From positions 1 through 64,000 of the forward strand of contig JNWL01000025.1 in NCBI GenBank assembly GCA_000716465.1: 64,000 nt of DNA, given 5' to 3'. The position numbers and the translations under genes are program-made. This DNA comes from Streptomyces bikiniensis (GTDB lineage: Bacteria > Actinomycetota > Actinomycetes > Streptomycetales > Streptomycetaceae). Position 1 is the stretch's first letter; the number at the start of each line of letters is the position of its first letter. This document shows positions 23,038-33,335 of this stretch, in pieces. Under the pieces are notes generated by a model. It was not told the origin of the DNA and searched no databases. It was given only the letters and a program-made list of their open reading frames with translations.

Positions 23038-23655
23038 TCACTTCCACTTCGGGTGCGGGGAGGGGGAGGCGCCCGCCCCGCGCAGCGCCGAGCGCCAGGC
23101 CAGGGCGAGCGCGGTCTCGGCCAGCCCGAGGAGGACGAGCCAGAGGCCGAGCAGCCGGGTCAGGGCGCGGGCCGACTCGGCGGGAAGGGCCAGCACCACG
23201 ATGCCGGCGGCGATGCCGAGGACGGCGAGCGCGACGACCGTGCCCCGGCGCGGCAGGTGCTCGGCGGCGACGGCGCCGTACAGCGCGACGATCCCGGAGA
23301 CCAGCCAGACGGCGCCCACGACGAGGGAGAGCGCGGCGACCGTCTGGAACGGATGGCGCAGGCACAGCACCCCGCCCAGGACGAACAGGACGGCCACGAG
23401 CAGCCCGGGAAGCCGCTCGCCCGCGTCCCGGCGGCCGAAGACCATGACGAAGCGGAAGGCCCCCGTCGCGAGCAGGTAGAGGCCGATCAGCACGCCCAGG
23501 ACGTGGAGGGTCGCGTCCGGCCAGACCAGGGCCATGACGCCGGGCACCAGCGTCACGACCGCCGCGCCGAGGAACCAGGCCCAGGAGGCGCCCAGCCGTG
23601 CCAGCCGGTCCGCCGGGCCGGCCGGCGCCGGGTCGGTGCCGAACGGAGAGGCCAT
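23038..23655 (-). CDS. HdeD/DUF308 family membrane protein
   Basis: 205 residues with six predicted membrane helices in three hairpins, the DUF308 (HdeD) repeat pattern of about 55 residues (for example SWAWFLGAAVVTLVPGVMAL and VLGVLIGLYLLATGAFRFVM). HdeD is linked to acid resistance in E. coli, but the function in Streptomyces is unknown. ATG 23655 is set by GGAGGAGA six bases upstream; the longer frame to 23907 crosses the promoter region. Cotranscribed with the amphi-Trp gene. Confidence 0.9.
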   Translation of the reverse strand: MASPFGTDPAPAGPADRLARLGASWAWFLGAAVVTLVPGVMALVWPDATLHVLGVLIGLYLLATGAFRFVMVFGRRDAGERLPGLLVAVLFVLGGVLCLRHPFQTVAALSLVVGAVWLVSGIVALYGAVAAEHLPRRGTVVALAVLGIAAGIVVLALPAESARALTRLLGLWLVLLGLAETALALAWRSALRGAGASPSPHPKWK

Positions 23656-23714
23656 GTCTCCTCCTCCCGGAAGGGGGGTGTATGCGAGCTTCTGTCGTAT
23701 AAGCGCATTTTGAC

Positions 23715-23730
23715 CGTACCGTGCGGTACG
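23715..23730. promoter_or_regulatory. Operator-like palindrome upstream of the HdeD unit
   Basis: CGTACCG-TG-CGGTACG is a perfect palindrome with a 2-bp centre, 60 bp upstream of the HdeD-like ATG and 160 bp upstream of rsmB, in the most A/T-rich part of the divergent gap. TetR-type repressors often use such sites. Confidence 0.5.
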
Positions 23731-23891
23731 CGGGCTGTCGCGCGCGGAAGCGGGTACGGAAGCGGACGCGGGACCGCGCCGCCCCGGGCCCGCCGCCGGG
23801 AAGCTCCGGGAAGGACCGTCTCCGGGCCCGCCGCCGCGAAGGACTACGCTGGGAGCGTTCGACCTCGTCATTTCGTCACGCGGAGCACCTT

Positions 23892-25304
23892 TTGAGCGAG
23901 CAGGCACGGCGCCGTCCCCCCAAGCCCTACCGGAAGCCCAAGAAGGACCCGGTCCGGATGCTCGCCTTCGAGGCGCTGCGGGCGGTCGACGAGCGGGACG
24001 CCTACGCGAACCTGGTGCTCCCGCCGCTCCTGAGGAAGGCCCGCGAGGCCGGGGACTTCGACGGACGGGACGCGGCCCTCGCGACCGAGCTGGTGTACGG
24101 GACGCTGCGCCGCCAGGGCACGTACGACGCGATCATCGCCGCCTGCGTCGACCGCCCGCTGCGCGAGGTCGACCCGCCCGTGCTCGACGTGCTCGCGCTC
24201 GGCGCGCACCAGCTGCTCGGCACCCGCATCCCCACCCACGCCGCCGTCTCCGCCAGCGTCGAACTGGCGCGGGTGGTGCTCGGCGACGGGCGGGCCAAGT
24301 TCGTGAACGCCGTGCTGCGGAAGATCTCCCGGCACGACCTCGACGCCTGGGTGGAGCTGGTCGCCCCGCCCTACGACGAGGACCCCGAGGACCACCTCGC
24401 CGTCGTCCACTCCCACCCCCGCTGGGTCGTCTCGGCCCTCTGGGACTCGCTCGGCGGCGGCCGGGCCGGGATCGAGGACCTTCTGGAGGCGGACAACGAA
24501 CGCCCCGAGGTCACCCTCGTCGCCCGCCCCGGCCGCTCCACCACGGAAGAGCTCGCCGCGGCCACCGAGACCCTGCCGGGCCGCTGGTCCCCGTACGCCC
24601 TGCGGATGGCGGAGGGCGGCGAGCCCGGCGCCATCGAGGCCGTCAAGGAGGGCCGGGCCGGCGTCCAGGACGAGGGCAGCCAGCTGGTCGCCCTCGCCCT
24701 CGCGAACGCCCCCCTCGAAGGCCCCGACGCCCGCTGGCTCGACGGCTGCGCGGGCCCCGGCGGCAAGGCCGCGCTCCTCGCCGCCCTCGCCTCCGAGCGG
24801 GGCGCCGCGCTCCTCGCCTCCGAGAAGCAGCCGCACCGCGCCCGCCTGGTCGAGCGCGCCCTCGCCGGCAACCCCGGCCCGTACCAGGTGATCGCCGCCG
24901 ACGGCACCCGCCCGCCGTGGCGTCCCGGCTCCTTCGACCGGGTCTTGGTGGACGTGCCCTGCTCGGGTCTCGGCGCCCTGCGCCGCCGCCCCGAGGCCCG
25001 CTGGCGCCGCCGCCCCGAGGACCTGGACGGCTTCGCCCCGCTCCAGCGCGGACTGCTCACCGAGGCGCTGCGCGCGGTGCGCGTCGGCGGCGTCGTCGGG
25101 TACGCGACCTGCTCGCCGCACCTGGCCGAGACCCGGGTCGTCGTCGACGACGTCCTGAAGAGGACCGGCGGCGCCGAGCTGATCGACGCCCGCCCGCTGC
25201 TGCCCGGCGTCCCCGCCCTCGGCGAGGGGCCGGACGTCCAGCTGTGGCCGCATCTGCACGGTACGGACGCCATGTACCTGGCACTGCTGCGCCGGACCGC
25301 CTGA
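23892..25304 (+). CDS. rsmB: 16S rRNA (cytosine-967-C5) methyltransferase RsmB
   Basis: 470 residues. An N-terminal NusB-like RNA-binding domain (about 20-160) is followed by a SAM-dependent m5C methyltransferase domain. The two catalytic cysteines are Cys357 ([15 protein letters not shown]) and Cys407 ([12 protein letters not shown]), and the SAM loop is [10 protein letters not shown] chose TTG 23892 ([20 protein letters not shown]...), which has GGAG six bases upstream; the open frame upstream has no family-like sequence. Follows fmt in the common fmt-rsmB order, here separated by the minus-strand pair. Confidence 0.94.
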   Translation: MSEQARRRPPKPYRKPKKDPVRMLAFEALRAVDERDAYANLVLPPLLRKAREAGDFDGRDAALATELVYGTLRRQGTYDAIIAACVDRPLREVDPPVLDVLALGAHQLLGTRIPTHAAVSASVELARVVLGDGRAKFVNAVLRKISRHDLDAWVELVAPPYDEDPEDHLAVVHSHPRWVVSALWDSLGGGRAGIEDLLEADNERPEVTLVARPGRSTTEELAAATETLPGRWSPYALRMAEGGEPGAIEAVKEGRAGVQDEGSQLVALALANAPLEGPDARWLDGCAGPGGKAALLAALASERGAALLASEKQPHRARLVERALAGNPGPYQVIAADGTRPPWRPGSFDRVLVDVPCSGLGALRRRPEARWRRRPEDLDGFAPLQRGLLTEALRAVRVGGVVGYATCSPHLAETRVVVDDVLKRTGGAELIDARPLLPGVPALGEGPDVQLWPHLHGTDAMYLALLRRTA

Positions 25305-25455
25305 CCTCCGGACCGCCCTGCCCTTCGATCATCTGACCGCAATATCCCGGTCCGTCCGGGTCCCGGGCTCGTCGTTTCGTACCGAACCTGGTCCGGACCT
25401 GAATCGAAACCGCCCAGCGGCAAAGAAGTGCCCAAGAACGTGGGAGGCTTGGCGC

Positions 25456-26139
25456 ATGGCGCAGATCAATCCCAGCATCCTGTCCGCGGACTTCGCCCGG
25501 CTCGCCGAGGAGGCGAAGGCGGTCGAGGGAGCCGACTGGCTGCACGTCGACGTGATGGACAACCACTTCGTCCCCAACCTGACGCTGGGCGTTCCGGTCG
25601 TGGAGTCCCTCGCCCGCGCGACGGACACCCCGCTCGACTGCCACCTGATGATCGAGGACCCCGACCGCTGGGCCCCGCAGTACGTGGAGGCCGGCGCCGG
25701 TTCGGTGACCTTCCACGTCGAGGCGGCCGCCGCCCCCGTGCGGCTCGCGCGGGAGATCCGGGCCAAGGGCGCCCGCGCCTCGATGGCGCTCAAGCCGGCC
25801 ACGCCCATCGAGCCGTACGAGGACCTGCTCCCCGAGCTCGACATGCTCCTGATCATGACCGTCGAGCCCGGCTTCGGCGGCCAGGCCTTCCTCGACATCA
25901 TGCTGCCCAAGATCCGCCGCACCCGCGAGCTGATCTCCAAGCACGGTCTGGAGCTGTGGCTCCAGGTGGACGGCGGGGTCGCGGAGTCCACGATCGAGCG
26001 GTGCGCCGAGGCCGGCGCCGACGTCTTCGTCGCGGGCTCGGCGGTGTACGGAGCGGCCGACCCGGCCGCCGCCGTCGCCTCGCTGCGGGCCCGCGCCGAG
26101 ACCGCGACGGCCTCCGCCGCGTGGGCGTGTGGCCACTGA
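25456..26139 (+). CDS. rpe: Ribulose-phosphate 3-epimerase
   Basis: 227 residues, TIM barrel. It interconverts ribulose-5-P and xylulose-5-P in the pentose phosphate pathway. The metal and acid-base residues lie in [28 protein letters not shown] and VDGGV. ATG 25456 with GGGAGG about nine bases upstream. The 151-bp gap after rsmB contains a mostly A/T-containing stretch (CTGACCGCAATATCCC) but no promoter I can name with confidence. Confidence 0.97.
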   Translation: MAQINPSILSADFARLAEEAKAVEGADWLHVDVMDNHFVPNLTLGVPVVESLARATDTPLDCHLMIEDPDRWAPQYVEAGAGSVTFHVEAAAAPVRLAREIRAKGARASMALKPATPIEPYEDLLPELDMLLIMTVEPGFGGQAFLDIMLPKIRRTRELISKHGLELWLQVDGGVAESTIERCAEAGADVFVAGSAVYGAADPAAAVASLRARAETATASAAWACGH

Positions 26140-26298
26140 GCCTCCGGCGGATGAACGCGGCCCGTCGGGTCGCCGACAGAACTGATCAAGGCCCGTCGTT
26201 TCTGACAGGATGAACGACGAGCCGGAGTGTGAACGACCTCGCCACGTGGACAGCGTGGCGTGAGCAAGCGGTACGTGAACGGCAGTGAGGAGATCGCG

Positions 26299-27324
26299 GT
26301 GGCGGGAATGTCGGCGGGACGGTCAGCCCTGCGGATGGGCCCCGCGGAGCTGGTGCAGGCGGCGGCCATGGCCCGCCGCTTCTACCTGGAGGGCAAGTCC
26401 AAGATCCAGATCGCCGAGGAGTTCGGCGTGAGCCGCTTCAAGGTGGCCCGGGTCCTGGAGACCGCCCTGGAGCGCGACCTCGTACGGATCGAGATCCGCG
26501 TACCGGCCGAGCTGGACGCCGAGCGCTCCGACGCGCTCCGCGCCCGCTACGGGCTCCGCCACGCCGTCGTCGTCGAGTCCCCGGCGGAGGGCGAGGACGA
26601 GTCGCCCGACCCGGAGAACCTCGGCGAGGTCGCCGCCGACCTGCTCGGCGAGCTGGTCACCGAGGGTGACGTCCTCGGCCTGGCCTGGGGCCGCTCCACC
26701 ATCCACATGGCGGCCGCGCTCGACCGGCTGCCGCCCTGCACGGTCGTCCAGCTCACCGGCGTGTACGACGCGGGGACCGCCGAGCGCGGCTCCGTCGAGG
26801 CCGTCCGCCGGGCCGCCCAGGTCTCCGGCGGCGAGGCCCACCCCATCTACGCCCCCATGCTGCTGCCCGACCCGGCGACGGCCGCCGCCCTGCGCAGCCA
26901 GACCGGCATCGCGCGCGCCTTCGAGTACTTCGACAAGGTGACCGTCGCCTGCGTCTCCATCGGCTCCTGGGAGCCGGGCATCTCCACCGTCCACGACATG
27001 CTCTCCGACGAGGAGCGCGCCCACTACGCTTCCCTCGGCGTCGCCGCCGAGATGTCCGCGCACCTCTTCGACGCCGAGGGGCGCCGGGTCGGCCGCGACC
27101 TGGGCGAGCGCTGCATCACCGTCGAGGCGGACCGGCTGCGCCGCATCCCCGAGGTCGTCGCCATCGCCGGCGGCCAGCGCAAGGCGGCGGCGATCGGCGC
27201 GGTGCTCCGCTCCGGGCTCGTCACCAGCCTGGTGACCGACCGGGCCGCGGCGGACTACCTGCTCACCGAGTCCAGGCCGGGCACCCACCCGGCGCTCGAC
27301 CGGACGGACCCCGACGGCAGCTGA
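26299..27324 (+). CDS. SorC/DeoR-type sugar-binding transcriptional regulator
   Basis: 341 residues. N-terminal helix-turn-helix (about 33-54, KSKIQIAEEFGVSRFKVARVLE), then a sugar-phosphate-binding domain of the SorC type (GLAWGRSTIHMAAAL, VYDAG, HPIYAPMLLP, SIGSWEPG, DAEGR). Such proteins respond to phosphorylated sugars. GTG 26299 is set by GAGGAG at 26287-26292; GTG 26260 and ATG 26308 are alternatives. Its place after rpe suggests pentose-phosphate signals, but no obvious target operon is next to it. Confidence 0.9.
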   Translation: MAGMSAGRSALRMGPAELVQAAAMARRFYLEGKSKIQIAEEFGVSRFKVARVLETALERDLVRIEIRVPAELDAERSDALRARYGLRHAVVVESPAEGEDESPDPENLGEVAADLLGELVTEGDVLGLAWGRSTIHMAAALDRLPPCTVVQLTGVYDAGTAERGSVEAVRRAAQVSGGEAHPIYAPMLLPDPATAAALRSQTGIARAFEYFDKVTVACVSIGSWEPGISTVHDMLSDEERAHYASLGVAAEMSAHLFDAEGRRVGRDLGERCITVEADRLRRIPEVVAIAGGQRKAAAIGAVLRSGLVTSLVTDRAAADYLLTESRPGTHPALDRTDPDGS

Positions 27325-27328
27325 ACCG

Positions 27329-27364
27329 CGCGTGCCGCCGGAGGCCGGGGCCTTCGGCGGCGCG
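27329..27364 (+). terminator. Terminator after the SorC-type regulator
   Basis: Long hairpin just after the stop. Outer arms GTGCCGCCG / CGGCGGCGC and inner arms AGGCC / GGCCT are separated by a short bulge. Strong G+C stem, no T-run. Confidence 0.6.
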
Positions 27365-27434
27365 TACGACGCCACGGAGGGGAGCCGCGCGTGCCCCCGG
27401 GGCCGGAGCCGCCCCGCGACGCTATGTTCGGGGC

Positions 27435-27872
27435 ATGCTGCTCCGGCCCCCGCGCGTGCTCCTCGCGCTCGTCCTCGCCGTCCTCCTGGGCGGCTCCCTG
27501 GCAGGGTGCTCCCCGGGCGGCGGGGGCACGGGAACCGCCGCCCCGACCCGTACGACCGTCGCGGCCACGCCCACCGGCGCCTCCGGCCTGCCCACCGTGC
27601 GGACCGCCGACCTGCCGCCCGAGGCGCGCAGGACGCTCGGCCTCATCGCGCGCGGCGGCCCCTACCCGTACGCCGAGGACGGCACCGTCTTCTCCAACTT
27701 CGAGAAGGTCCTGCCCCGGCGGGAGCGCGGGTACTACCGCGAGTACACCGTGCGGACCCCCGGCGAACGCGACCGGGGCGCGCGCCGCATCGTCACCGGG
27801 CGCAGCGGCGAGACGTACTACACCGACGACCACTACGAGACCTTCCGGGAGGTGGTCACGGATGAGGCTTGA
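27435..27872 (+). CDS. Guanyl-specific ribonuclease (RNase Sa/barnase family), predicted lipoprotein
   Basis: 145 residues. The N-terminal signal LLALVLAVLLGGSLAGC ends in the lipobox LAGC (Cys25), predicting a lipid-anchored exported protein; a Thr/Ala/Gly linker then leads to a catalytic domain of about 90 residues. The catalytic Glu103, Arg118 and His133 are spaced as in RNase Sa (Glu54/Arg69/His85). It cleaves RNA 3' of guanosine. Its last 11 bases overlap the barstar gene, so enzyme and inhibitor are coexpressed. RNase Sa itself is freely secreted, so the lipobox is unusual; ordinary signal cleavage cannot be excluded. Confidence 0.9.
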   Translation: MLLRPPRVLLALVLAVLLGGSLAGCSPGGGGTGTAAPTRTTVAATPTGASGLPTVRTADLPPEARRTLGLIARGGPYPYAEDGTVFSNFEKVLPRRERGYYREYTVRTPGERDRGARRIVTGRSGETYYTDDHYETFREVVTDEA

Positions 27873-28170
27873 CGACCCCGTCGTCCTCGACCTGACCGGC
27901 GTCGAGGACAAGGCCGCCCTCATGGACCGGTGCGCCGACGCGCTCGGACTGCCCGACTGGTTCGGCCGCAACTGGGACGCCCTCGCCGACTGCCTCACCG
28001 ACCTGCCCCGGCCGGTCGCCCTCGTCGTCACCGGCTGGCAGGGGTACGCCGAGGCCCGGCCGCGCGAGTGGCGGACCGCCCGGGAGGTCTTCGCCACGGC
28101 CGCCGACGAGAACCCCACCCGCCTCTCCGTCCTCCTCTCCCTGGGCGGGGGATTCGGAGGATCCTCCTAA
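27862..28170 (+). CDS. Barstar-family ribonuclease inhibitor
   Basis: 102 residues, cytoplasmic. The inhibitory helix WFGRNWDALADCLTD (33-47) matches barstar's active-site-plugging helix, with Asp39 and Asp43 at the places of barstar Asp35/Asp39. ATG 27862 lies inside the RNase 3' end (11-bp overlap), so translation is coupled. It protects the cell from the RNase encoded just upstream. The 3' end carries a palindrome GGAGGATCCTCC at 28156-28167. Confidence 0.92.
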   Translation: MRLDDPVVLDLTGVEDKAALMDRCADALGLPDWFGRNWDALADCLTDLPRPVALVVTGWQGYAEARPREWRTAREVFATAADENPTRLSVLLSLGGGFGGSS

Positions 28171-29742
<1,572 letters not shown>

Positions 29743-29757
29743 CTCCTCCGCACGCAC

Positions 29758-29803
29758 GAAGGCCGCGGGCCCCGGGAGCGCTCTCCCGGGGCCCGCGGCC
29801 TTC
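29758..29803. terminator. Bidirectional terminator between guaB1 and the SGNH hydrolase gene
   Basis: Perfect 21-bp inverted repeat 29758-29778 / 29783-29803 with a 4-nt loop, GAAGG at one end and CCTTC at the other, exactly between two convergent genes. It is the strongest stem in the window. Confidence 0.9.
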
Positions 29804-29821
29804 TCGTGTCCGCACGCGCGC

Positions 29822-30832
29822 TCACGTCGGGGAAGGGGCCACCGGGACGCCCGGGACCCCGCTCAGGGCCTCCGCCACCGCCGCCGCGATCCGGGCGTGC
29901 CCCCGGTCGTTCGGGTGCAGGCCGTCCGCCAGGTGCTCCGGGCCGAGCAGCGGGCCGCCGGAGAGGACGAGGAGGTGCCCGTCGCCCTCCGCCGCCAGGT
30001 CCCGGCCCGCCCGCTCCATGGCCCGGCGCAGCTCCGTGAGGGTCGCCCCGAGGGCGTTGCGGGTGTGTTCGGCCTCCGGGCGCAGGACGGGCGAGACGAT
30101 CAGCAGCGGGGTCTCGGGATGGCCCTTGCGGACGAGCCCGACGAAGGCCCGCACCGTCTCGTACAGCCAGTCGGCCGTGGCGGGCACCCGGGACCAGCAG
30201 TTGGTGCCGAAGGCGAGGGTGATCAGCTCGCCCGGGAGCCGCGCCAACTGCTCGGCGAGGGGCAGCTCGCCGCGCGCCGCGCCCGCGTACCCCAGGTTGA
30301 CCGGGTCGAGGCCGAGCATGCGGCCCGCCGTGGCCGGCCAGGAGCGGGCCGGGCGGGTCGACCACCAGCCCTCCGTGATGGAGTCGCCGTGGACGAGCCA
30401 GCGGGGCCGGGTTGGGGCGGGAGAGAGGGCGCCGCCGACGGCCCGCAGGGCGAGCGGCACGGGCGCCTGGCCCTCCGGCAGGTACACGCTGAAGACGCCG
30501 CCGCCCGGGGGCAGCGGGAGCTTCACGACGGCCTCGGCCGCCGGGGCGACACAGGTCTCCCCGACGAACCGCGCCCCGCTCCACAGCGCGAAGCAGTGGC
30601 GCAGGTCCCGCAGCGGGTCGTCCGGGTCCGGCACGGCCGCCCGGTAGCGCAGCTCCACCGCGCGCGTGCCGGGCGCGGCCGTGAACTCGATCCGCACCCC
30701 GATGGGCAGTTCGGCCCGCGCCGCCACGTCCCACGGCAGCCGCGCCAGGTCGTCCGGGTCGGCCCGCACGGGCCGCTTCCCGTCCAGCCAGGCCGTACCG
30801 CGCAGGAACGGTTCCGGGTCGAGCCAGTCCAC
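29822..30832 (-). CDS. SGNH/GDSL-type hydrolase
   Basis: 336 residues without a signal peptide. An N-terminal beta-rich domain (about 1-150) is followed by an SGNH hydrolase domain with GDSITEGWW (block I, catalytic Ser), GYAGAARGE (Gly block), GTNCW (Asn block) and DGLHPNDRGH (Asp/His block). This family deacetylates or de-esterifies sugars and small esters; a carbohydrate esterase is plausible. GTG 30832 has GGAGG five bases upstream, so it is preferred over ATGs at 30982, 30937 and 30916 in the same frame. Divergent from the permease. Confidence 0.82.
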   Translation of the reverse strand: MDWLDPEPFLRGTAWLDGKRPVRADPDDLARLPWDVAARAELPIGVRIEFTAAPGTRAVELRYRAAVPDPDDPLRDLRHCFALWSGARFVGETCVAPAAEAVVKLPLPPGGGVFSVYLPEGQAPVPLALRAVGGALSPAPTRPRWLVHGDSITEGWWSTRPARSWPATAGRMLGLDPVNLGYAGAARGELPLAEQLARLPGELITLAFGTNCWSRVPATADWLYETVRAFVGLVRKGHPETPLLIVSPVLRPEAEHTRNALGATLTELRRAMERAGRDLAAEGDGHLLVLSGGPLLGPEHLADGLHPNDRGHARIAAAVAEALSGVPGVPVAPSPT

Positions 30833-30945
30833 CGAGGCCTCCGATCGTCGGGCTGCCGGGCCTCGCTGAACGGGTCGTCCGGCACGTGGATCACGCGGGT
30901 GCGTGGATCGCTGCATGCCCCCGATGTACTGATTCATGCGGGGGA

Positions 30946-31002
30946 GCGCAATGTTTCCCCCGTTCGTGCCGCAAGTGCGCAATGATCATCTGCCATTGCG
31001 CA
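30946..31002. promoter_or_regulatory. Putative Lrp/AsnC operator upstream of the amino-acid permease
   Basis: TGCGCAATG (30976-30984) and CATTGCGCA (30994-31002) form a perfect 9-bp inverted repeat with a 9-bp spacer. A third half-site GCGCAATG lies at 30946-30953, 31 bp upstream measured between the GCGCAATG cores, about three helical turns. The downstream unit encodes an Lrp/AsnC regulator, and multiple half-sites in phase are typical of that family. This gap (30833-31174) contains no other gene. Confidence 0.55.
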
Positions 31003-31174
31003 ACAACCCTGCATTACGAGTGCGAACCCCGACCCTTAGGCTCATGCCTCGTACCAGGAGTGGCGGCGACCGCCTGCTCGGCGGTTCCGTCCCCCCGCGG
31101 GTCTGCTTCGGCATGCCCGCACACCGCCGCGGTCCCCGCTCCGCCCCCACAGGCAGCGATAAGGAGCCTCCGCA

Positions 31175-32650
31175 GTGCTGGACCACGGCGCAGCCCCACC
31201 GGTCGACGACACGACCGCCCCCAAGCCCTCCGCCCTCGGCGCCCTCACCCGCCGCAAGCCGGTGGAACTCCTGGTCGCGGAGGGTGGGCAGGGCGAGGGC
31301 GGCAGCCTCCGCCGCTCCCTCTCGATGTGGCAGCTGACCATGATCAGCATCGGCGCCACGCTCGGCACGGGCATCTTCGTCGTCCTCGGCGACGCCGTCC
31401 CGGAGGCCGGCCCCGCGGTCACCCTGGCCTTTGTCGTCGCCGGCCTCGCGGCTCTGTTCTCCGCCCTCTCGTACGCCGAGCTGGCCGGCTCCATACCGGT
31501 CGCGGGCTCCTCGTACTCGTACGCGTACGCAACGATGGGCGAACTCGTCGCCTGGGTCTGCGGCTGGTGCCTGGTCCTGGAGTACGGCGTCTCGGTCGCC
31601 GCCGTGGCCGTCGGCTGGGGCGAGTACCTCAACGAGCTGCTCGACGGCACGATCGGCGTCACCCTCCCCGCCGCGGTCTCCTCGGCCCCCGGCGAGGGCG
31701 GCTTCATCAACCTCCCGGGTCTGGTCGTCGTCCTGCTCGCGATGGTCTTCCTGCTCGGCGGCGCCCGCGAGTCCGCCGTCGTCAACACGATCATGGTCTT
31801 CGTGAAGATCGCCGCGCTCGTGCTCTTCTGCGCCATCGGCTTCATGGGCTTCAAGTCCGGCAACTACGCCGACTTCATGCCGCTCGGCATGGCCGGCGTC
31901 GGCGCCGCCGGGGCCACCCTCTTCTTCTCGTACATCGGCTTCGACGCCGCCTCCACCGCCGGTGAGGAGGCGAAGAACCCGAAGCGCGACCTCCCCCGCG
32001 CGATCATGCTCTCGCTGCTCATCGTCACCGTCCTCTACGTCCTGGTCGCGGCCGTCGCCGTCGGCGCGTGGAACTGGAAGGACTTCGACGGCTCCGAGGC
32101 CACGCTCGCCGCGATCATGAACGACGTCAGCGGCCAGAAGTTCTGGGGCACCCTGCTCGCCGCCGGCGCCGTCATCTCGATCGCCAGCGTCGTGCTCACC
32201 GTGCTCTACGGCCAGACCCGGGTGCTCTTCGCGATGTCCCGCGACGGCCTCGTTCCCAAGGTCTTCGGCAAGGTCAACGCCAAGACCGGCACCCCCCGCG
32301 TCAACACCGTCATCGTGTCGCTGTTCTGCGGCGCCCTCGCCTCCGTCGTCCCGCTGGGCAAGCTCGTCGACGCCACCAGCATCGGCACCCTGTTCGCCTT
32401 CGGTCTGGTCAACGTCGCGGTGATCGTGCTCCGCAAGACCCGCCCGACGATGGACCGCACCTTCCGCGTGTCGCTCGGCTGGACCTTCCCGATCCTCGGC
32501 TTCGCGGCCTGTGCGTACCTCATGTACAACCTGGACGCGATCACCTGGGCCGTCTTCGGTTGCTGGATGGCCGCCGGGCTCGTGTTCTACTTCCTGTACG
32601 GCATGCGCCGCTCCCGCCTGGCCACCGCAGCGCCCACAGCAGAGAAGTGA
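31175..32650 (+). CDS. APC-superfamily amino-acid permease (cationic amino acid transporter type)
   Basis: 491 residues with twelve hydrophobic segments, beginning at about residue 50 (MISIGATLGTGIFVVLGDAV, the conserved first helix break). It looks most like the CAT-type APC permeases (GEEAKNPKRDLPRAI, TRVLFAMSRDGLVPKVFGKV) that move arginine/lysine. GTG 31175 has AAGGAG about nine bases upstream. The Lrp regulator starts 10 bp after its stop and davA/davB follow, which points to lysine as substrate. Substrate is inferred from neighbours. Confidence 0.88.
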   Translation: MLDHGAAPPVDDTTAPKPSALGALTRRKPVELLVAEGGQGEGGSLRRSLSMWQLTMISIGATLGTGIFVVLGDAVPEAGPAVTLAFVVAGLAALFSALSYAELAGSIPVAGSSYSYAYATMGELVAWVCGWCLVLEYGVSVAAVAVGWGEYLNELLDGTIGVTLPAAVSSAPGEGGFINLPGLVVVLLAMVFLLGGARESAVVNTIMVFVKIAALVLFCAIGFMGFKSGNYADFMPLGMAGVGAAGATLFFSYIGFDAASTAGEEAKNPKRDLPRAIMLSLLIVTVLYVLVAAVAVGAWNWKDFDGSEATLAAIMNDVSGQKFWGTLLAAGAVISIASVVLTVLYGQTRVLFAMSRDGLVPKVFGKVNAKTGTPRVNTVIVSLFCGALASVVPLGKLVDATSIGTLFAFGLVNVAVIVLRKTRPTMDRTFRVSLGWTFPILGFAACAYLMYNLDAITWAVFGCWMAAGLVFYFLYGMRRSRLATAAPTAEK

Positions 32651-32660
32651 TCCACCCGTA

Positions 32661-33116
32661 GTGCGACTCAACGACCTCGACGAACGCATCGTCCACGCCC
32701 TCGCGGAGGACGCCCGCCGCTCGTACGCCGACATCGGCTCGCTCGTCGGCCTCTCCGCGCCCGCCGTGAAGCGGCGCGTGGACCGGCTCCGGGCCGAGGG
32801 CGCCATCACCGGCTTCACCGTACGGGTGGACCCGGCGGCGCTCGGCTGGGAGACCGAGGGGTTCGTCGAGATCTACTGCCGCCACAACACCTCGCCGGAC
32901 GACATCCGGCGGGGTCTGGAGCGGTACCCCGAGGTGGTGTCCGCGTCGACCGTCACCGGTGACGCGGACGCCGTCGTCCAGGTCTTCGCCTCGGACATGC
33001 GCCACTTCGAGCGCGTCCTGGAGCGGATCGCGGGCGAGCCCTTCGTGGAGCGCACCAAGTCCGTCCTGGTGCTCTCGCCGCTGCTGCGGCGCTTCTCCTC
33101 GGGCTCGCCCGCGTAG
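32661..33116 (+). CDS. Lrp/AsnC-family transcriptional regulator
   Basis: 151 residues. N-terminal helix-turn-helix (about 20-43, SYADIGSLVGLSAPAVKRRV) and a C-terminal RAM ligand-binding domain (AlaGlyAsp-type loop TVTGDADAVVQV). GTG 32661 lies 10 bp after the permease stop, one operon. Likely a lysine or amino-acid-responsive regulator of the permease and of davAB; matching half-sites occur in front of both. In actinobacteria LysG-like and Lrp-type proteins control basic amino acid transport. Confidence 0.9.
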   Translation: MRLNDLDERIVHALAEDARRSYADIGSLVGLSAPAVKRRVDRLRAEGAITGFTVRVDPAALGWETEGFVEIYCRHNTSPDDIRRGLERYPEVVSASTVTGDADAVVQVFASDMRHFERVLERIAGEPFVERTKSVLVLSPLLRRFSSGSPA

Positions 33117-33191
33117 GACCCGTTCGCGCGGAGCCCGCCGCACAGGACCCGTCCGTTCCGACGGCGCGGCCGTACGGCCCGGCAGGAGCCG

Positions 33192-33254
33192 TGCGCAACG
33201 AATCGCCGCTCGGGCCGACGATCGCGCAACGGTTCGACGGTCGGTCCGCAACGG
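33192..33254 (+). promoter_or_regulatory. GCGCAACG half-site cluster upstream of davA
   Basis: TGCGCAACG (33192-33200), CGCGCAACG (33223-33231) and CCGCAACGG (33246-33254) recur in the davA upstream region and resemble the TGCGCAATG half-sites in the permease promoter. TTGACG occurs at 33294-33299, 37 bp before the start. Shared control by the Lrp/AsnC protein encoded between the two units is inferred. Confidence 0.45.
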
Positions 33255-33335
33255 TCGCGCCTTGTCCCGGCCGAGTCCGGAACCGTACCGTTTTTGACGT
33301 CTTCCCCCTGTACTCCGGACCCCCCGAGGATCGCC

